DNA of 64,000 nucleotides. Origin: Neotamlana sedimentorum. GTDB taxonomy: Bacteria > Bacteroidota > Bacteroidia > Flavobacteriales > Flavobacteriaceae. The notes below the pieces were generated by a model that saw nothing but the letters and a program-made list of their open reading frames with translations, was not told where the DNA came from and ran no database searches. This document shows, piece after piece, positions 36,584-45,434 of the stretch. The first letter of the stretch is position 1. The number at the start of each line of letters is the position of its first letter. Location: positions 554,733-618,732 of the forward strand of contig NZ_JTDW01000001.1 in NCBI RefSeq assembly GCF_000943565.1. Reading direction: 5' to 3'. The position numbers were made by a program, and so were the translations under genes.

Positions 36584-37954
36584 ATGAAGAAGCGTCAAGC
36601 AGTTATCGTTTTTGGTTTTTTGTTGCTGTGTAATTTTATTCATGCTTCAGAAATTAAAATCAGCTCCCTAAAAGAATTAGCAACCTATGCTGCCAAAAGT
36701 GGTAATACCATTGTAATGGAACCTGGAGTTTATCAAATGGAAGATTATTTAACTTCAGAAGTTGTTAAAAACACCAAACCAGATAAAGTGGGGAGGTATG
36801 CCATGATAGAGTTTTCTGGAAGCAATAATGTTTTTGATTTTACAGGAGTAACCATTGAAGTTGATACAAAATTGTTAAGTGTTTTTAAAGCACGAGTAAG
36901 TGAGTTTTATGTAGAAGGAAGTCATGTACATATTAAAGGATTGACTGTTACTGATATCGGAAATCACCCTACGGCAAAAGGCGGACATTCGTTTACAGTG
37001 GCTGGAGATGATGCGGTGATAGAAAAAGTAACCTTAAATATGAGCGGATCTTTTCCTTATGGATATGGAGATTTATTAGGAAAAGGAAAAGGAGCTTTGG
37101 TGTCTTTAAAAAAGCACAGTGGTATGTGTATAGAAGGTTTAAATGATAAAATTATTGATTGTTCTATTTATTCTAAATCTTACGGACATTGCTTTTTTGT
37201 ACAAGGCGGTAGAAATGTGCTTTTTGAAAATTGTTATGCAGAAGGTGTAACTCGAACCACAGACGATATGCTATCAGAAATTTCAGAGCCAGCATTCGAT
37301 GTAAATTTTGAATCGGTTTATAAAAATTACGCAGGTGAAAATAAAATTACACCTGGGTACACAAAATCTTTAAATGAATGTGGTTTTCGTATGTACGGAA
37401 AAGGTAGTGTAAACGCTATTAAAACAGGTGCGGTAACTGCTATTAATTGTACTGCCAAAAATACACGTATTGGTTTTGCTTTTGCTAAAATTTCAGGAGA
37501 TGTTTTGATTAAGAATAGTAAAGCTATAGGATGTGAATTAGGATATAATGTGGAAGGATTAACGGTTGAAAATGGTATAGGAGATGCAGCAAACGGACCA
37601 TTATTATATGTAAATAAAGGAGAAAAGACAACAGTAGAATTGGCATTGTTGCCTACAACATCTAAAACTAAAGTGCACGTACTAGCAGCGATTGCAGGAG
37701 ATAATCACAATATCACCTTAACTAATTGGAGAAATTTGAAAGGAGGACAACAGCTTCCTATAAAAATAGGGGTAACGCGTCCGCCAGCAAATAATGGTTT
37801 TTCTCCATTAGGAATTGCAAAAACGACTGCGGTGGTTTTAAAAAACACAACAGGAATGCCAGTAGAACTAAATTCGGAAACTAGTTTATGTGAAGTTTTT
37901 AGTAATGCTGCTGTTGAAGATAAAGGCACTAATAATTTGATAAATAAAAAATAA
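36584..37954 (+). CDS. Right-handed beta-helix enzyme (tandem copy 2)
   Basis: 456 residues with a signal peptide (cleavage near IHASE). Motifs: SGSFPYGYGDLLGKGK, KKHSG, YGHCFFVQ, EGVTRTTDDMLSEISEPAFDV and ECGFRMY. In the last one Cys replaces the Asp/Gly/Ala/Glu seen in the sister proteins, while Glu, Arg and Tyr stay. The ATG lies 3 bp after the stop of tandem copy 1. Like that copy it has no T9SS tail. Having two nearly equal enzymes adjacent suggests different linkages or sulfation states are handled; this is inference. Confidence 0.8.
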   Translation: MKKRQAVIVFGFLLLCNFIHASEIKISSLKELATYAAKSGNTIVMEPGVYQMEDYLTSEVVKNTKPDKVGRYAMIEFSGSNNVFDFTGVTIEVDTKLLSVFKARVSEFYVEGSHVHIKGLTVTDIGNHPTAKGGHSFTVAGDDAVIEKVTLNMSGSFPYGYGDLLGKGKGALVSLKKHSGMCIEGLNDKIIDCSIYSKSYGHCFFVQGGRNVLFENCYAEGVTRTTDDMLSEISEPAFDVNFESVYKNYAGENKITPGYTKSLNECGFRMYGKGSVNAIKTGAVTAINCTAKNTRIGFAFAKISGDVLIKNSKAIGCELGYNVEGLTVENGIGDAANGPLLYVNKGEKTTVELALLPTTSKTKVHVLAAIAGDNHNITLTNWRNLKGGQQLPIKIGVTRPPANNGFSPLGIAKTTAVVLKNTTGMPVELNSETSLCEVFSNAAVEDKGTNNLINKK

Positions 37955-37969
37955 ATTAAATCAGGAAAA

Positions 37970-38707
37970 ATGATAAATAAGCTATTAACAATCAGTATTG
38001 TATTTTTAAGTATGTATTCATGTAAACACACTGAGGTGCGTACATTAAAACTAACAAAAGATTTAACAGTAAATGCCGAACTAATTTTAAGTGACGACTT
38101 TACAGAAGGTATAGATAACTGGAAGGTTGAGCAAATGCCAGGTGGAAGTTATTATCATAAAGATGGTAAATTAGAAATTAATGATGCTGCCGGATGTACC
38201 GCTTGGTATAAAGAAAAATTTGAAGGCCCGATTATGATCGAGTACGATGCTCATGTAATTAAAAAGGGCGGAGAATTTGATAGAGCTTCAGACTTAAATT
38301 GCTTCTGGATGGCAACCGATAGCGAAAATCCAGATAACCTATTTGCAAATTCTGAGGCAAGATCGGGACGTTTTCCAAATTATAATTCGCTGAGTTTGTA
38401 TTATGTTGGTATGGGCGGACATTACAATACCAAAACACGTTTTAGACGCTATTCTGGTAACGGCGAAAAGCCACTTTTACCAGAACACGATTTAAGCGAT
38501 TCTATTTATCTTATTAAACCAAATACTACGAAACAAATTCGCTTAATTGCTTATAACGATGTTATGCAATATTACCGAAACGATACTTTAATTTATGATT
38601 ATAGAGATCCAAAACCTTACACAAGTGGTCATTTTGGTTTACGAACGGTACATAATCATATGACGTTAGATAATTTTAAAGTGTACCAATTATCGAAGGT
38701 AGAATAA
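37970..38707 (+). CDS. DUF6250-type lipoprotein
   Basis: 245 residues with lipobox SMYSC18. The body matches the DUF6250 concanavalin-like family as I know it: DDFTEGIDNW, a DGKLEINDAAGCTAW strand, FDRASDLNCFWMA, YYVGMGGHYNTKTRFRRY, PLLPEHDL and GHFGLRTVHNH. Members are small beta-jellyroll proteins found in PULs for acidic polysaccharides; no activity is established to my knowledge, and the many conserved Arg/His/Tyr residues would suit binding or eliminating an acidic sugar. It is 15 bp after the beta-helix tandem and 48 bp before GH43, inside the GH31 unit. Confidence 0.75.
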   Translation: MINKLLTISIVFLSMYSCKHTEVRTLKLTKDLTVNAELILSDDFTEGIDNWKVEQMPGGSYYHKDGKLEINDAAGCTAWYKEKFEGPIMIEYDAHVIKKGGEFDRASDLNCFWMATDSENPDNLFANSEARSGRFPNYNSLSLYYVGMGGHYNTKTRFRRYSGNGEKPLLPEHDLSDSIYLIKPNTTKQIRLIAYNDVMQYYRNDTLIYDYRDPKPYTSGHFGLRTVHNHMTLDNFKVYQLSKVE

Positions 38708-38755
38708 TGAAATTGTGATAAGATAGAAGTTATTAAAAAAATAAATAAACTTAGT

Positions 38756-40120
38756 TTGAATACCTTAATAAAAAAATGCCTATTTCTTTTTAGTATCGTC
38801 GTCTCCTTAATTTCGAGTGCTCAAAATCCGGTGTTCACGCATGTGTTTACAGCAGACCCATCACCACATGTTTGGCTAGATAATCCAGATAAATTATGGG
38901 TATATACCAGTCATGATGAGCCAGGATCTAACAACCATTATGGAATGACAGGATATCATGCATTTTCTACTACAGATCTGGTGAACTGGACAGATCATGG
39001 TCGTATTTTACATCTAGAAAATGTAGATTGGGCAGAAAGTCATGCCTGGGCGATGGATGCAGCTTATTACAGGGGGAAGTATTATTTAATTTACTGTATG
39101 AAAGAAACTGGAATTGGTTTATTTAGAACTGGAATTGCGCGTAGTGATAAACCAGGAGGACCTTTTACAGATTTAGGGTATGTAAAAGGAGTGGAGTTTG
39201 GTCAAGATCCAGCCTTGTTTATTGATGATGATGGAACGCCTTATTTATATTGGGGACATGATAGAAAATGTTTTGCAGCTGAGTTAAATAACGATTTAAT
39301 GTCCATAAAACCAGAAACCTATGTGGATTTAACCAAGCAATTAACTCATGTGTTTGAAGGGCCTTGGGTACACAAACGTAGTGGGAAATATTATTTGACT
39401 TATCCTGGGTTAACACCAAGACGATGGCCTGAAAAAATGTTTTATGCGGTAGCAGATAAACCTTTAGGGCCTTTCGAGTTTAAAGGCGTTTTTATAGATG
39501 ATTTTGATGGGCAAAGTGGAACCAATCATGGAGGAATTGTAAATTATAAAGGAAAAGATATTATGTTTTACCACAGTGCTTGGTTGTCTAGCGGTTTAAG
39601 TGAAACTCGTTCGGTAATGGCCGATTATATAAAATATGATAAAGAAGGAAATATTATTCCTATAATTCCATCAAAAAAAGGTTTAGGACTTGCAGAACGA
39701 ACCAAAACTACTTTTTTAATTGAAGCTGAAAACGGTGATGCTTCAGGAGGAAAATTGTACAACGTATTTGTAGATACTTTTATAAAAGGGTATAGCGGAA
39801 AAGGATATGTGACTAATTTTGACAATCCATACGATCATGTGTCTATGTTGGCACAAGTAGCGAAACCATCAAAATTTAGGTTTAAAGTAGGGTACGCTTC
39901 TCCAGATGGAGAATCAAATCACAATATATTAATCAATAGTCATTTATATAGAGAATTTAAGTTTCCGCAATCCAAAGAATTTACAGAAATAGATTTTGGT
40001 ATTGTGGAATTAAAGGAAGCCGATAATATCATCAGAATTTTTAAAAGGGATTGGAAGCCATCCAAAGGTCAATTGGCTGTAGATTATATAAAACTTGAAC
40101 AGGTTTTTGAAGGTAAATAA
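38756..40120 (+). CDS. GH43-like glycosidase with CBM6-like C-terminal domain; TTG start
   Basis: 454 residues starting at TTG; upstream in frame there is no ATG or GTG before the TGA at 38708, and this start gives a good signal peptide (cleavage near ISSAQ). Five-bladed propeller signatures: FTADPSPHVW with D34 (base), FGQDPALFIDDDG with D151 (pKa modulator) and HVFEGPWVHKRSGKYYLTY with E201 (acid). Residues ~320-454 are a CBM6-like sandwich (IEAENGDASGG, AVDYIKLE). GH43 enzymes are beta-xylosidases, alpha-L-arabinofuranosidases or galactosidases. It is co-transcribed with GH28 and GH39, suggesting debranching of xylose or arabinose residues. Confidence 0.87.
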   Translation: MNTLIKKCLFLFSIVVSLISSAQNPVFTHVFTADPSPHVWLDNPDKLWVYTSHDEPGSNNHYGMTGYHAFSTTDLVNWTDHGRILHLENVDWAESHAWAMDAAYYRGKYYLIYCMKETGIGLFRTGIARSDKPGGPFTDLGYVKGVEFGQDPALFIDDDGTPYLYWGHDRKCFAAELNNDLMSIKPETYVDLTKQLTHVFEGPWVHKRSGKYYLTYPGLTPRRWPEKMFYAVADKPLGPFEFKGVFIDDFDGQSGTNHGGIVNYKGKDIMFYHSAWLSSGLSETRSVMADYIKYDKEGNIIPIIPSKKGLGLAERTKTTFLIEAENGDASGGKLYNVFVDTFIKGYSGKGYVTNFDNPYDHVSMLAQVAKPSKFRFKVGYASPDGESNHNILINSHLYREFKFPQSKEFTEIDFGIVELKEADNIIRIFKRDWKPSKGQLAVDYIKLEQVFEGK

Positions 40121-40160
40121 CCTCCTGTTTAATGAAATAATATAACTAAAAATAGATTTT

Positions 40161-41666
40161 ATGATTGGTAAATTAAAAAGAATAATATTAGTTGGTTTTA
40201 GTGTATTACTGATGCCTATTTCATGTTCTCAAAAGAAAATTGAAGTAGTGAGAGTGTATCCAGCACCAAATAATATTGATCTCTCTGCCGTTTTTAAAGT
40301 CACCGTAGAAAATCAAAATGTGCCAGTTTATAACACTAGAATTCCACCTTCAAAACCTATTCCGCGCTTAAACCCGATTCGTGGTGAGTTTGGGTTAGCT
40401 TCAATTGCATCTTTCGATATGGATGAATCGGTTACTATTTCGGTTGAATCTCCAGAACAAGTGGAGTCGGTTAAAATTTTACCAACCTCGTATAATATAA
40501 AACCAACCATTTCGGGAAATAAAATCACTTTTCAGCTAGAGCATCCTGGACATGTTACGGTCGAAATTAATGGTGAATGGCACGAGTCGTTACATATTTT
40601 AGCAAATCTGTTTGAGGTAGACCGACCAGACCCAAAAAATCCAGATGTCATATATTTTGGACCTGGTATTCACGAGGTTTCTCAAATAACGGTAAAAGAT
40701 AACCAAACGGTTTATTTGGCTGGCGGCGCTTATATTCGATGTGTTCTACCAGAGCAGGAAGAAGAAATAGAAGTGCGTGGGCATTTAAGAAAAAAACCAA
40801 CTTTTATTTTAGATGGAACCAATGTGGCCATTAAAGGGCGTGGTATAATAGACCAAAGTGCCATACCTAAAAAGGAGAGACGTTATACTATTTTAGCGCA
40901 TAAAGCTAAAAACGTAACCATTGAAGGTGTTACAATTTTCGATCCGAGCCATTGGACCATTCCTATTCAAAGTTCAGACAACGTGCATGTCGATAATATT
41001 AAAATTATTGGTTGGCGCGGAAATGCCGATGGTGTTGATATTACAAGTAGTCGCGATGTGCTAGTCGAGAATTGTTTTATGCGCACTTTTGATGATGCGG
41101 TGGTAATTAAATCTTTTGGTGGTTATGGCGAGGTAAACAATGTTCACACCAGAAAATGTGTGGTTTGGAACGAATTAGCGCACTCGTTAAGCATAGGTGC
41201 CGAAGTTCACGAAAATATTAGCAACGTTCTTTTTGAAGATTGCGATGTAATTCATGATGTTGGTAGAGAAACCGCATTAAGAGTATATCACTGCGACGAT
41301 GCTGTTATAAGTAATGTAACTTTTGATAATATTAGAATTGAAGAAGCACGCCGTTTAATTTCCTGTTGGATTGGTAAAACCCGATGGACAGAAACCGAAG
41401 AACGTGGCCACATAAAAAATGTAATGTTTAAAAATATCACAGCTACTTCGGCGCCCATCGATACAACGCTTACTGGTTTTCAAGATGGAACCGATTGGAA
41501 ACCATACATTATAAAAAATCACGCAAGTATTAATTTAATAGGCTTCGATGACGACCATTTGGTTGAAGATATTGTATTCGAAAATGTTGTTTTAGATGGA
41601 AAAGCAATTGATTCTACACAAATTACCTCAAATGCGTTTGTTAAAAATATAACGGTGAATAAATAA
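40161..41666 (+). CDS. GH28-like glycosidase, lipoprotein
   Basis: 501 residues with lipobox LMPISC22. After a ~150-residue beta-rich N-terminal domain comes a beta-helix with NADGVD (D290, D293) and TFDDAVVIKS (D311, D312), the aspartate trio expected of GH28 polygalacturonases and related families (also GH49-like). Later HSLSIGAEVHENI sits where the GH28 GHG/RIK loops would be, but no exact match is seen, so specificity may differ from polygalacturonan. This protein is not part of the local eight-member beta-helix family. It is 40 bp after GH43 and 24 bp before GH39. Confidence 0.78.
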   Translation: MIGKLKRIILVGFSVLLMPISCSQKKIEVVRVYPAPNNIDLSAVFKVTVENQNVPVYNTRIPPSKPIPRLNPIRGEFGLASIASFDMDESVTISVESPEQVESVKILPTSYNIKPTISGNKITFQLEHPGHVTVEINGEWHESLHILANLFEVDRPDPKNPDVIYFGPGIHEVSQITVKDNQTVYLAGGAYIRCVLPEQEEEIEVRGHLRKKPTFILDGTNVAIKGRGIIDQSAIPKKERRYTILAHKAKNVTIEGVTIFDPSHWTIPIQSSDNVHVDNIKIIGWRGNADGVDITSSRDVLVENCFMRTFDDAVVIKSFGGYGEVNNVHTRKCVVWNELAHSLSIGAEVHENISNVLFEDCDVIHDVGRETALRVYHCDDAVISNVTFDNIRIEEARRLISCWIGKTRWTETEERGHIKNVMFKNITATSAPIDTTLTGFQDGTDWKPYIIKNHASINLIGFDDDHLVEDIVFENVVLDGKAIDSTQITSNAFVKNITVNK

Positions 41667-41690
41667 TTAGACTAAACTAAATAAGATAAA

Positions 41691-43325
41691 ATGAAAAAAA
41701 TAGCGGTTACACTTGTAGCCATTTTAGCGGTATTGACTGTTAATGCACAAGACATTAAAATAGACGGAAAAAAAACAGGTGAAAAATTTGAACACTTTTG
41801 GAGTAAAAGTGTAGGTGCTGGTCGAGCCAACGAAGGTCTGCGAGCAGGTTGGCTAGAGCAATTGCAAAAAGTGCAAGAAAATTGTGGTTTCGAGTTTGTG
41901 CGTTTTCATGGTATTTTTCATGACGATATGTTTCCTGTTTTCGAAAAAGATGGGAAGTACACCTATAATTGGCAATACATTGACGATTTGTTCGATAGAA
42001 TGCTCGATTTAAACGTGCGTCCGTTTGTTGAATTAGCGTTTTTTCCAACGCCGTTAGCAGCCAAAAATAGCAAGACTCAATTTTGGTGGAAAGCCAATAT
42101 TACGCCCGACGAATCTAAATACAACGAGTGGCATAACTTAGTAAAAGCGTTTACGCAGCATTGTGTAGATCGTTATGGTATCGATGAGGTGCTAACCTGG
42201 TATTTCGAGGTTTGGAACGAGCCTAATTTACATTATGGTTTTTTCGATGGAACCAAATCGCAGTATTTCGAGCTGTATAAGCAATCGGTTTTAGCAGTAC
42301 GTTCTGTAGACGACCGATTAAAAGTAGGCGGGCCATCAAGTAGTAATTTTGTAGCCGACGGGCGTTACAATGGTGAAGTTGAAAGTAGAGATGGAGACTT
42401 AATTACTTTTACTGCCGATAATATTAACGAATTAGAATGGAAGGGCTCTTGGATCGTAGATTTTTTAGAATACTGCGAAAAAGAGAAGCTTCCAGTAGAT
42501 TTTGTGTCAACGCATCCATATCCAACCGATTATCCATTCAATCCAACTACAGGAAAAGGAAAAGATTTTTCTAGATATGTTAATTCAACAAAAGACGATA
42601 TCGAATGGTTAAATAAAACCATAAAAAACAGTGCATTTCCAAATGCGGAAATTCATCTAACAGAATGGAATACAAGCCCAAATAGTAGAGATGCTATGCA
42701 CGATTTTTTACCGCCAGCTGCTTATATTACTAAGGTGAATTTAGACTGTATAGGTTTAACCAACTCTTTGGCATTTTGGACCTTTACCGATATTTTTGAA
42801 GAAAAAGGCGGTGGAGAAAGTATTTTTCATGGTGGTTTTGGTATGATAAACTACCAAGGTTTAGTAAAGCCATCCTATCATGCCTACAGAATGTTACATC
42901 AATTAGGTGATGAAAAACTGTTTAAAAACGATTATTTGTTTGTGAGTAAAAAATCAGAAAACGGTAAAATTGTGGCTTTAGCTTATAACTATCCAGAAGA
43001 TCATTATAATGCTGTGCCTTCCAGTATTAAAAAGATTGATAAATATGAAAACGGTAAAACAAGACCATTAAATTTTACAGTACATAATTTAAAACCAGGA
43101 GCCCAGTTTAAACTAGAAATTCTCGATAAAAACCACGGGAATATTTATAATTTCTGGGAGGAAATGGGAAAACCAGAACCACCAACACGAGAGCAAATAA
43201 AAGTGATGAAACAATACGCCGATAATTTAAAAACAGAGTTGGTTACAGCAGGAAAAAATGGCGCGTTAAAAATAAATAGAGAACTAGCGCCTTGGAGCTT
43301 GGTGTTAATTGAGCAAGTTAATTAA
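41691..43325 (+). CDS. GH39 beta-xylosidase-like enzyme
   Basis: 544 residues with a signal peptide (cleavage near VNAQD). A (beta/alpha)8 barrel of clan A: YFEVWNEPNLHYG with acid/base E177 and EIHLTEWNTSP with nucleophile E325; SVGAGRANEGLR and FVRFHGIFHDDM are also typical GH39 segments. Family activities are beta-xylosidase, alpha-L-iduronidase and others; no iduronidase-specific features stand out. It is the last gene of the ten-gene unit and is followed by the terminator at 43350. Ulvan loci of Flavobacteriia also have GH39 enzymes, so the family alone does not fix the substrate. Confidence 0.9.
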   Translation: MKKIAVTLVAILAVLTVNAQDIKIDGKKTGEKFEHFWSKSVGAGRANEGLRAGWLEQLQKVQENCGFEFVRFHGIFHDDMFPVFEKDGKYTYNWQYIDDLFDRMLDLNVRPFVELAFFPTPLAAKNSKTQFWWKANITPDESKYNEWHNLVKAFTQHCVDRYGIDEVLTWYFEVWNEPNLHYGFFDGTKSQYFELYKQSVLAVRSVDDRLKVGGPSSSNFVADGRYNGEVESRDGDLITFTADNINELEWKGSWIVDFLEYCEKEKLPVDFVSTHPYPTDYPFNPTTGKGKDFSRYVNSTKDDIEWLNKTIKNSAFPNAEIHLTEWNTSPNSRDAMHDFLPPAAYITKVNLDCIGLTNSLAFWTFTDIFEEKGGGESIFHGGFGMINYQGLVKPSYHAYRMLHQLGDEKLFKNDYLFVSKKSENGKIVALAYNYPEDHYNAVPSSIKKIDKYENGKTRPLNFTVHNLKPGAQFKLEILDKNHGNIYNFWEEMGKPEPPTREQIKVMKQYADNLKTELVTAGKNGALKINRELAPWSLVLIEQVN

Positions 43326-43349
43326 CGATAACAATAATTTTCACGATAA

Positions 43350-43391
43350 AATGAATCTTAATAAAATTTACTATTAAGATTCATTTTTTTT
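43350..43391 (+). terminator. Intrinsic terminator after the GH31-GH39 unit
   Basis: A perfect 13-bp stem AATGAATCTTAAT/ATTAAGATTCATT (43350-43362 with 43373-43385) with a 10-base loop is followed by a run of eight T residues. Confidence 0.9.
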
Positions 43392-43414
43392 GTGCTAAAC
43401 ATCAAATTTGAACT

Positions 43415-43474
43415 TTGTTTTACATGGCTTGCATCATAATTTATATAAAAAAAGCAGTAAGCTATTTAGTTTTA
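43415..43474 (+). promoter_or_regulatory. Operator/promoter 8
   Basis: Copy 1 TTGTTTTACA (43415-43424) is weak; copy 2 ATAATTTATA (43436-43445) is perfect and 21 bp away. TAGTTTTA (43467-43474) lies 31 bp after its start. It would drive the small membrane protein gene at 43501 and rules out the upstream ATG at 43408. Confidence 0.65.
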
Positions 43475-43500
43475 CCTTAAACTATAACCAACTAAAACCA

Positions 43501-43896
43501 ATGGCATTTCTTGCAATTCTAAATTTTATAATTTCTGCATTAAGCTCTTTAATTTCGGTAATAACAGGTGTGTTGCTTATTAGACATCGTCAAGTTATAT
43601 TTTACTTTAAAAGTGCATTTTCATTTATTAAAGACGATTATGTGTCTGAAGAAGAAATAAACTACAATGGGTTTTTTAAGGAAGCTATTCAGGTGCTTAA
43701 ATTTGGTGTTAAATCTTTAGGGAAAAGCAGTTCTAAAACCGTTTATGGCGACAATCAAATTTTTGAAATTTCAATACTCGTTGTGTTATTAGGGAAGGTT
43801 TTGGTGTTTATTGGGTTTGTAGGTATTGTATTAAAATTTATTGGTACTATTTGGATGCTTTCAACCTCACATATTAATATCGATATTTTTAATTAA
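43501..43896 (+). CDS. Small two-helix membrane protein, unknown function
   Basis: 131 residues from the ATG at 43501; a longer frame from 43408 would run through the operator and is rejected. Two hydrophobic stretches are visible: near the N-terminus (FLAILNFIISALSSLISVIT) and near the C-terminus (IFEISILVVLLGKVLVFIG), separated by a ~55-residue polar section (FIKDDYVSEEEINYNG). No enzymatic motif is seen and I do not recognise the family. It is first in unit 8, 57 bp before a beta-helix gene. A membrane adaptor or regulator role is possible but unsupported. Confidence 0.65.
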   Translation: MAFLAILNFIISALSSLISVITGVLLIRHRQVIFYFKSAFSFIKDDYVSEEEINYNGFFKEAIQVLKFGVKSLGKSSSKTVYGDNQIFEISILVVLLGKVLVFIGFVGIVLKFIGTIWMLSTSHINIDIFN

Positions 43897-43953
43897 AACA
43901 CTTTAAAAAGTGATGACTAATTCAATAAAACAAACGCTCTATTAAAATACTTT

Positions 43954-45387
43954 ATGACGACTTTCAAATCAACAAAAAATAAAATTAAAATTAGCATCGT
44001 TTTTTTAATGTTACCTGTTACAAGTTTTTATGCGCAAACCGAAGTAGGTTCATTAAAAGAATTATTGCCTTATTTAAGTGAAAACAATGTAAAGGTAAAA
44101 CTTAAACCAGGTGCGTATGTTGTGTCTGCAAACGATATTAATAACGGCGATTTTACCACTGTCACTAAAGTGAAAAACCATGCCAATGTTTTATTCCTGT
44201 TTTCAGGAAATAACAGTGAATACGATTTTTCTGGGGTAACTATAAATGTAAAAACCGATGTTTTAACTGCATTTCCAAGTAAAAGTGAAGAGTTATATGA
44301 AATTCAAATTATTGGGAATAAAAATGTTTTAAAAAATTTAACCCTAGTTGATGATGGCTCGGTTTACGATGCGCCAACGCGACGTGCAACAAACATTGTT
44401 ATGGATGGTGCTAGTAACAGAATTGAAGGTTTCCATATTACAACAAGAGGTGCTTATCCATATGGTTATGGCGAGGCCTTTGGTAAAGGCGGTAAAAGTG
44501 TAATAAACCACAGGAAGCATTCCTCGTTTTTAGTTCGTGGTTATAAAAATCATGCTAAAAATTGTACCATAATACACCGTTCTTACGGGCACGCCATGTT
44601 TATGCAAGCTGCCGATTGGCCTATTATTGAAGGTTGTTACGTTGAAGGTGCTATGCGTTCCACAGACGATATGTGGAAAGAAAAAGGCACAGGAACCGAT
44701 GCCGATAAAGTGAATTTTAAAACCGTTTGGGGTTATAAATTACCAAAAGGGTATATGATGTGTTTGGGCGAAGAAGGTATTCGTGCCTACAATGGAGGCG
44801 AAACCATTATTGATGGAAAAGAGTATCGACGAGGAACATCTAACCCAACAATTATTAATTGCACGGTTAAAAATATGAGAGCCGGAGTAACCTTAACACA
44901 TGCAACGGGTAAAAAATACGTAGAAGGTACAACGGTTATAGGTTGCGAAAGAGGGTTTTGTATTGGTTCGGGCGATATTGTAGATTGTTATGCCGATACA
45001 CAACATGGTCCAGCCTTAGGTGTCGATTACGAAAGCGATCAAGGCACAAAAGCCGATATTACATTGTTGCCTTACGAAGGGAAATCTTATAACGGAAGCG
45101 GTCATGCAGCGATAATAATTGGGAGTAATCACAAAATTATTTTTAGAAGCGCTGTTGAAAAAGTCGATCAAAACTTAAAAATTAATATTGGTGGTGATAA
45201 TAAAACCATTGGTTTGTTGTCTAAAGATGAGAACTACAGGGCATCAAATATTATTTTACACAATTTTACCAATTACCCGGTGGTTTTAGATGATAACGCA
45301 AAAAATAGCACAGGAGTTTCGTTTGGCGAGGTTATTGACCAAGGAAATAATAACCATATTTTTAAAATAAATCATTCTAAAAAATAA
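43954..45387 (+). CDS. Right-handed beta-helix enzyme (unit 8, copy 1)
   Basis: 477 residues with a signal peptide (cleavage near SFYAQ) and no T9SS tail. Motifs: RGAYPYGYGEAFGKGG, HRKHSS, YGHAMFMQ, EGAMRSTDDMWKEKGTG and GEEGIRAY. It is close to the T9SS protein at 11385 and to the next gene (same DGKEYRRGTSNPTIINCTV-like segment), forming one subgroup of the local family. Lacking the tail, it should act in the periplasm, whereas 11385 acts outside, suggesting surface and periplasmic versions of the same activity (inference). 47 bp separate it from the next gene. Confidence 0.8.
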   Translation: MTTFKSTKNKIKISIVFLMLPVTSFYAQTEVGSLKELLPYLSENNVKVKLKPGAYVVSANDINNGDFTTVTKVKNHANVLFLFSGNNSEYDFSGVTINVKTDVLTAFPSKSEELYEIQIIGNKNVLKNLTLVDDGSVYDAPTRRATNIVMDGASNRIEGFHITTRGAYPYGYGEAFGKGGKSVINHRKHSSFLVRGYKNHAKNCTIIHRSYGHAMFMQAADWPIIEGCYVEGAMRSTDDMWKEKGTGTDADKVNFKTVWGYKLPKGYMMCLGEEGIRAYNGGETIIDGKEYRRGTSNPTIINCTVKNMRAGVTLTHATGKKYVEGTTVIGCERGFCIGSGDIVDCYADTQHGPALGVDYESDQGTKADITLLPYEGKSYNGSGHAAIIIGSNHKIIFRSAVEKVDQNLKINIGGDNKTIGLLSKDENYRASNIILHNFTNYPVVLDDNAKNSTGVSFGEVIDQGNNNHIFKINHSKK

Positions 45388-45434
45388 ATCAATTCAAACT
45401 ATATCAACTTTAAAGTTCTTAAATAAATCAACAC

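Noticed and set aside
43408..43500. ATG at 43408 as the start of the small membrane protein
   Set aside because: The longer frame crosses operator 8 and the -7 box and adds a non-hydrophobic segment; ATG at 43501 fits.
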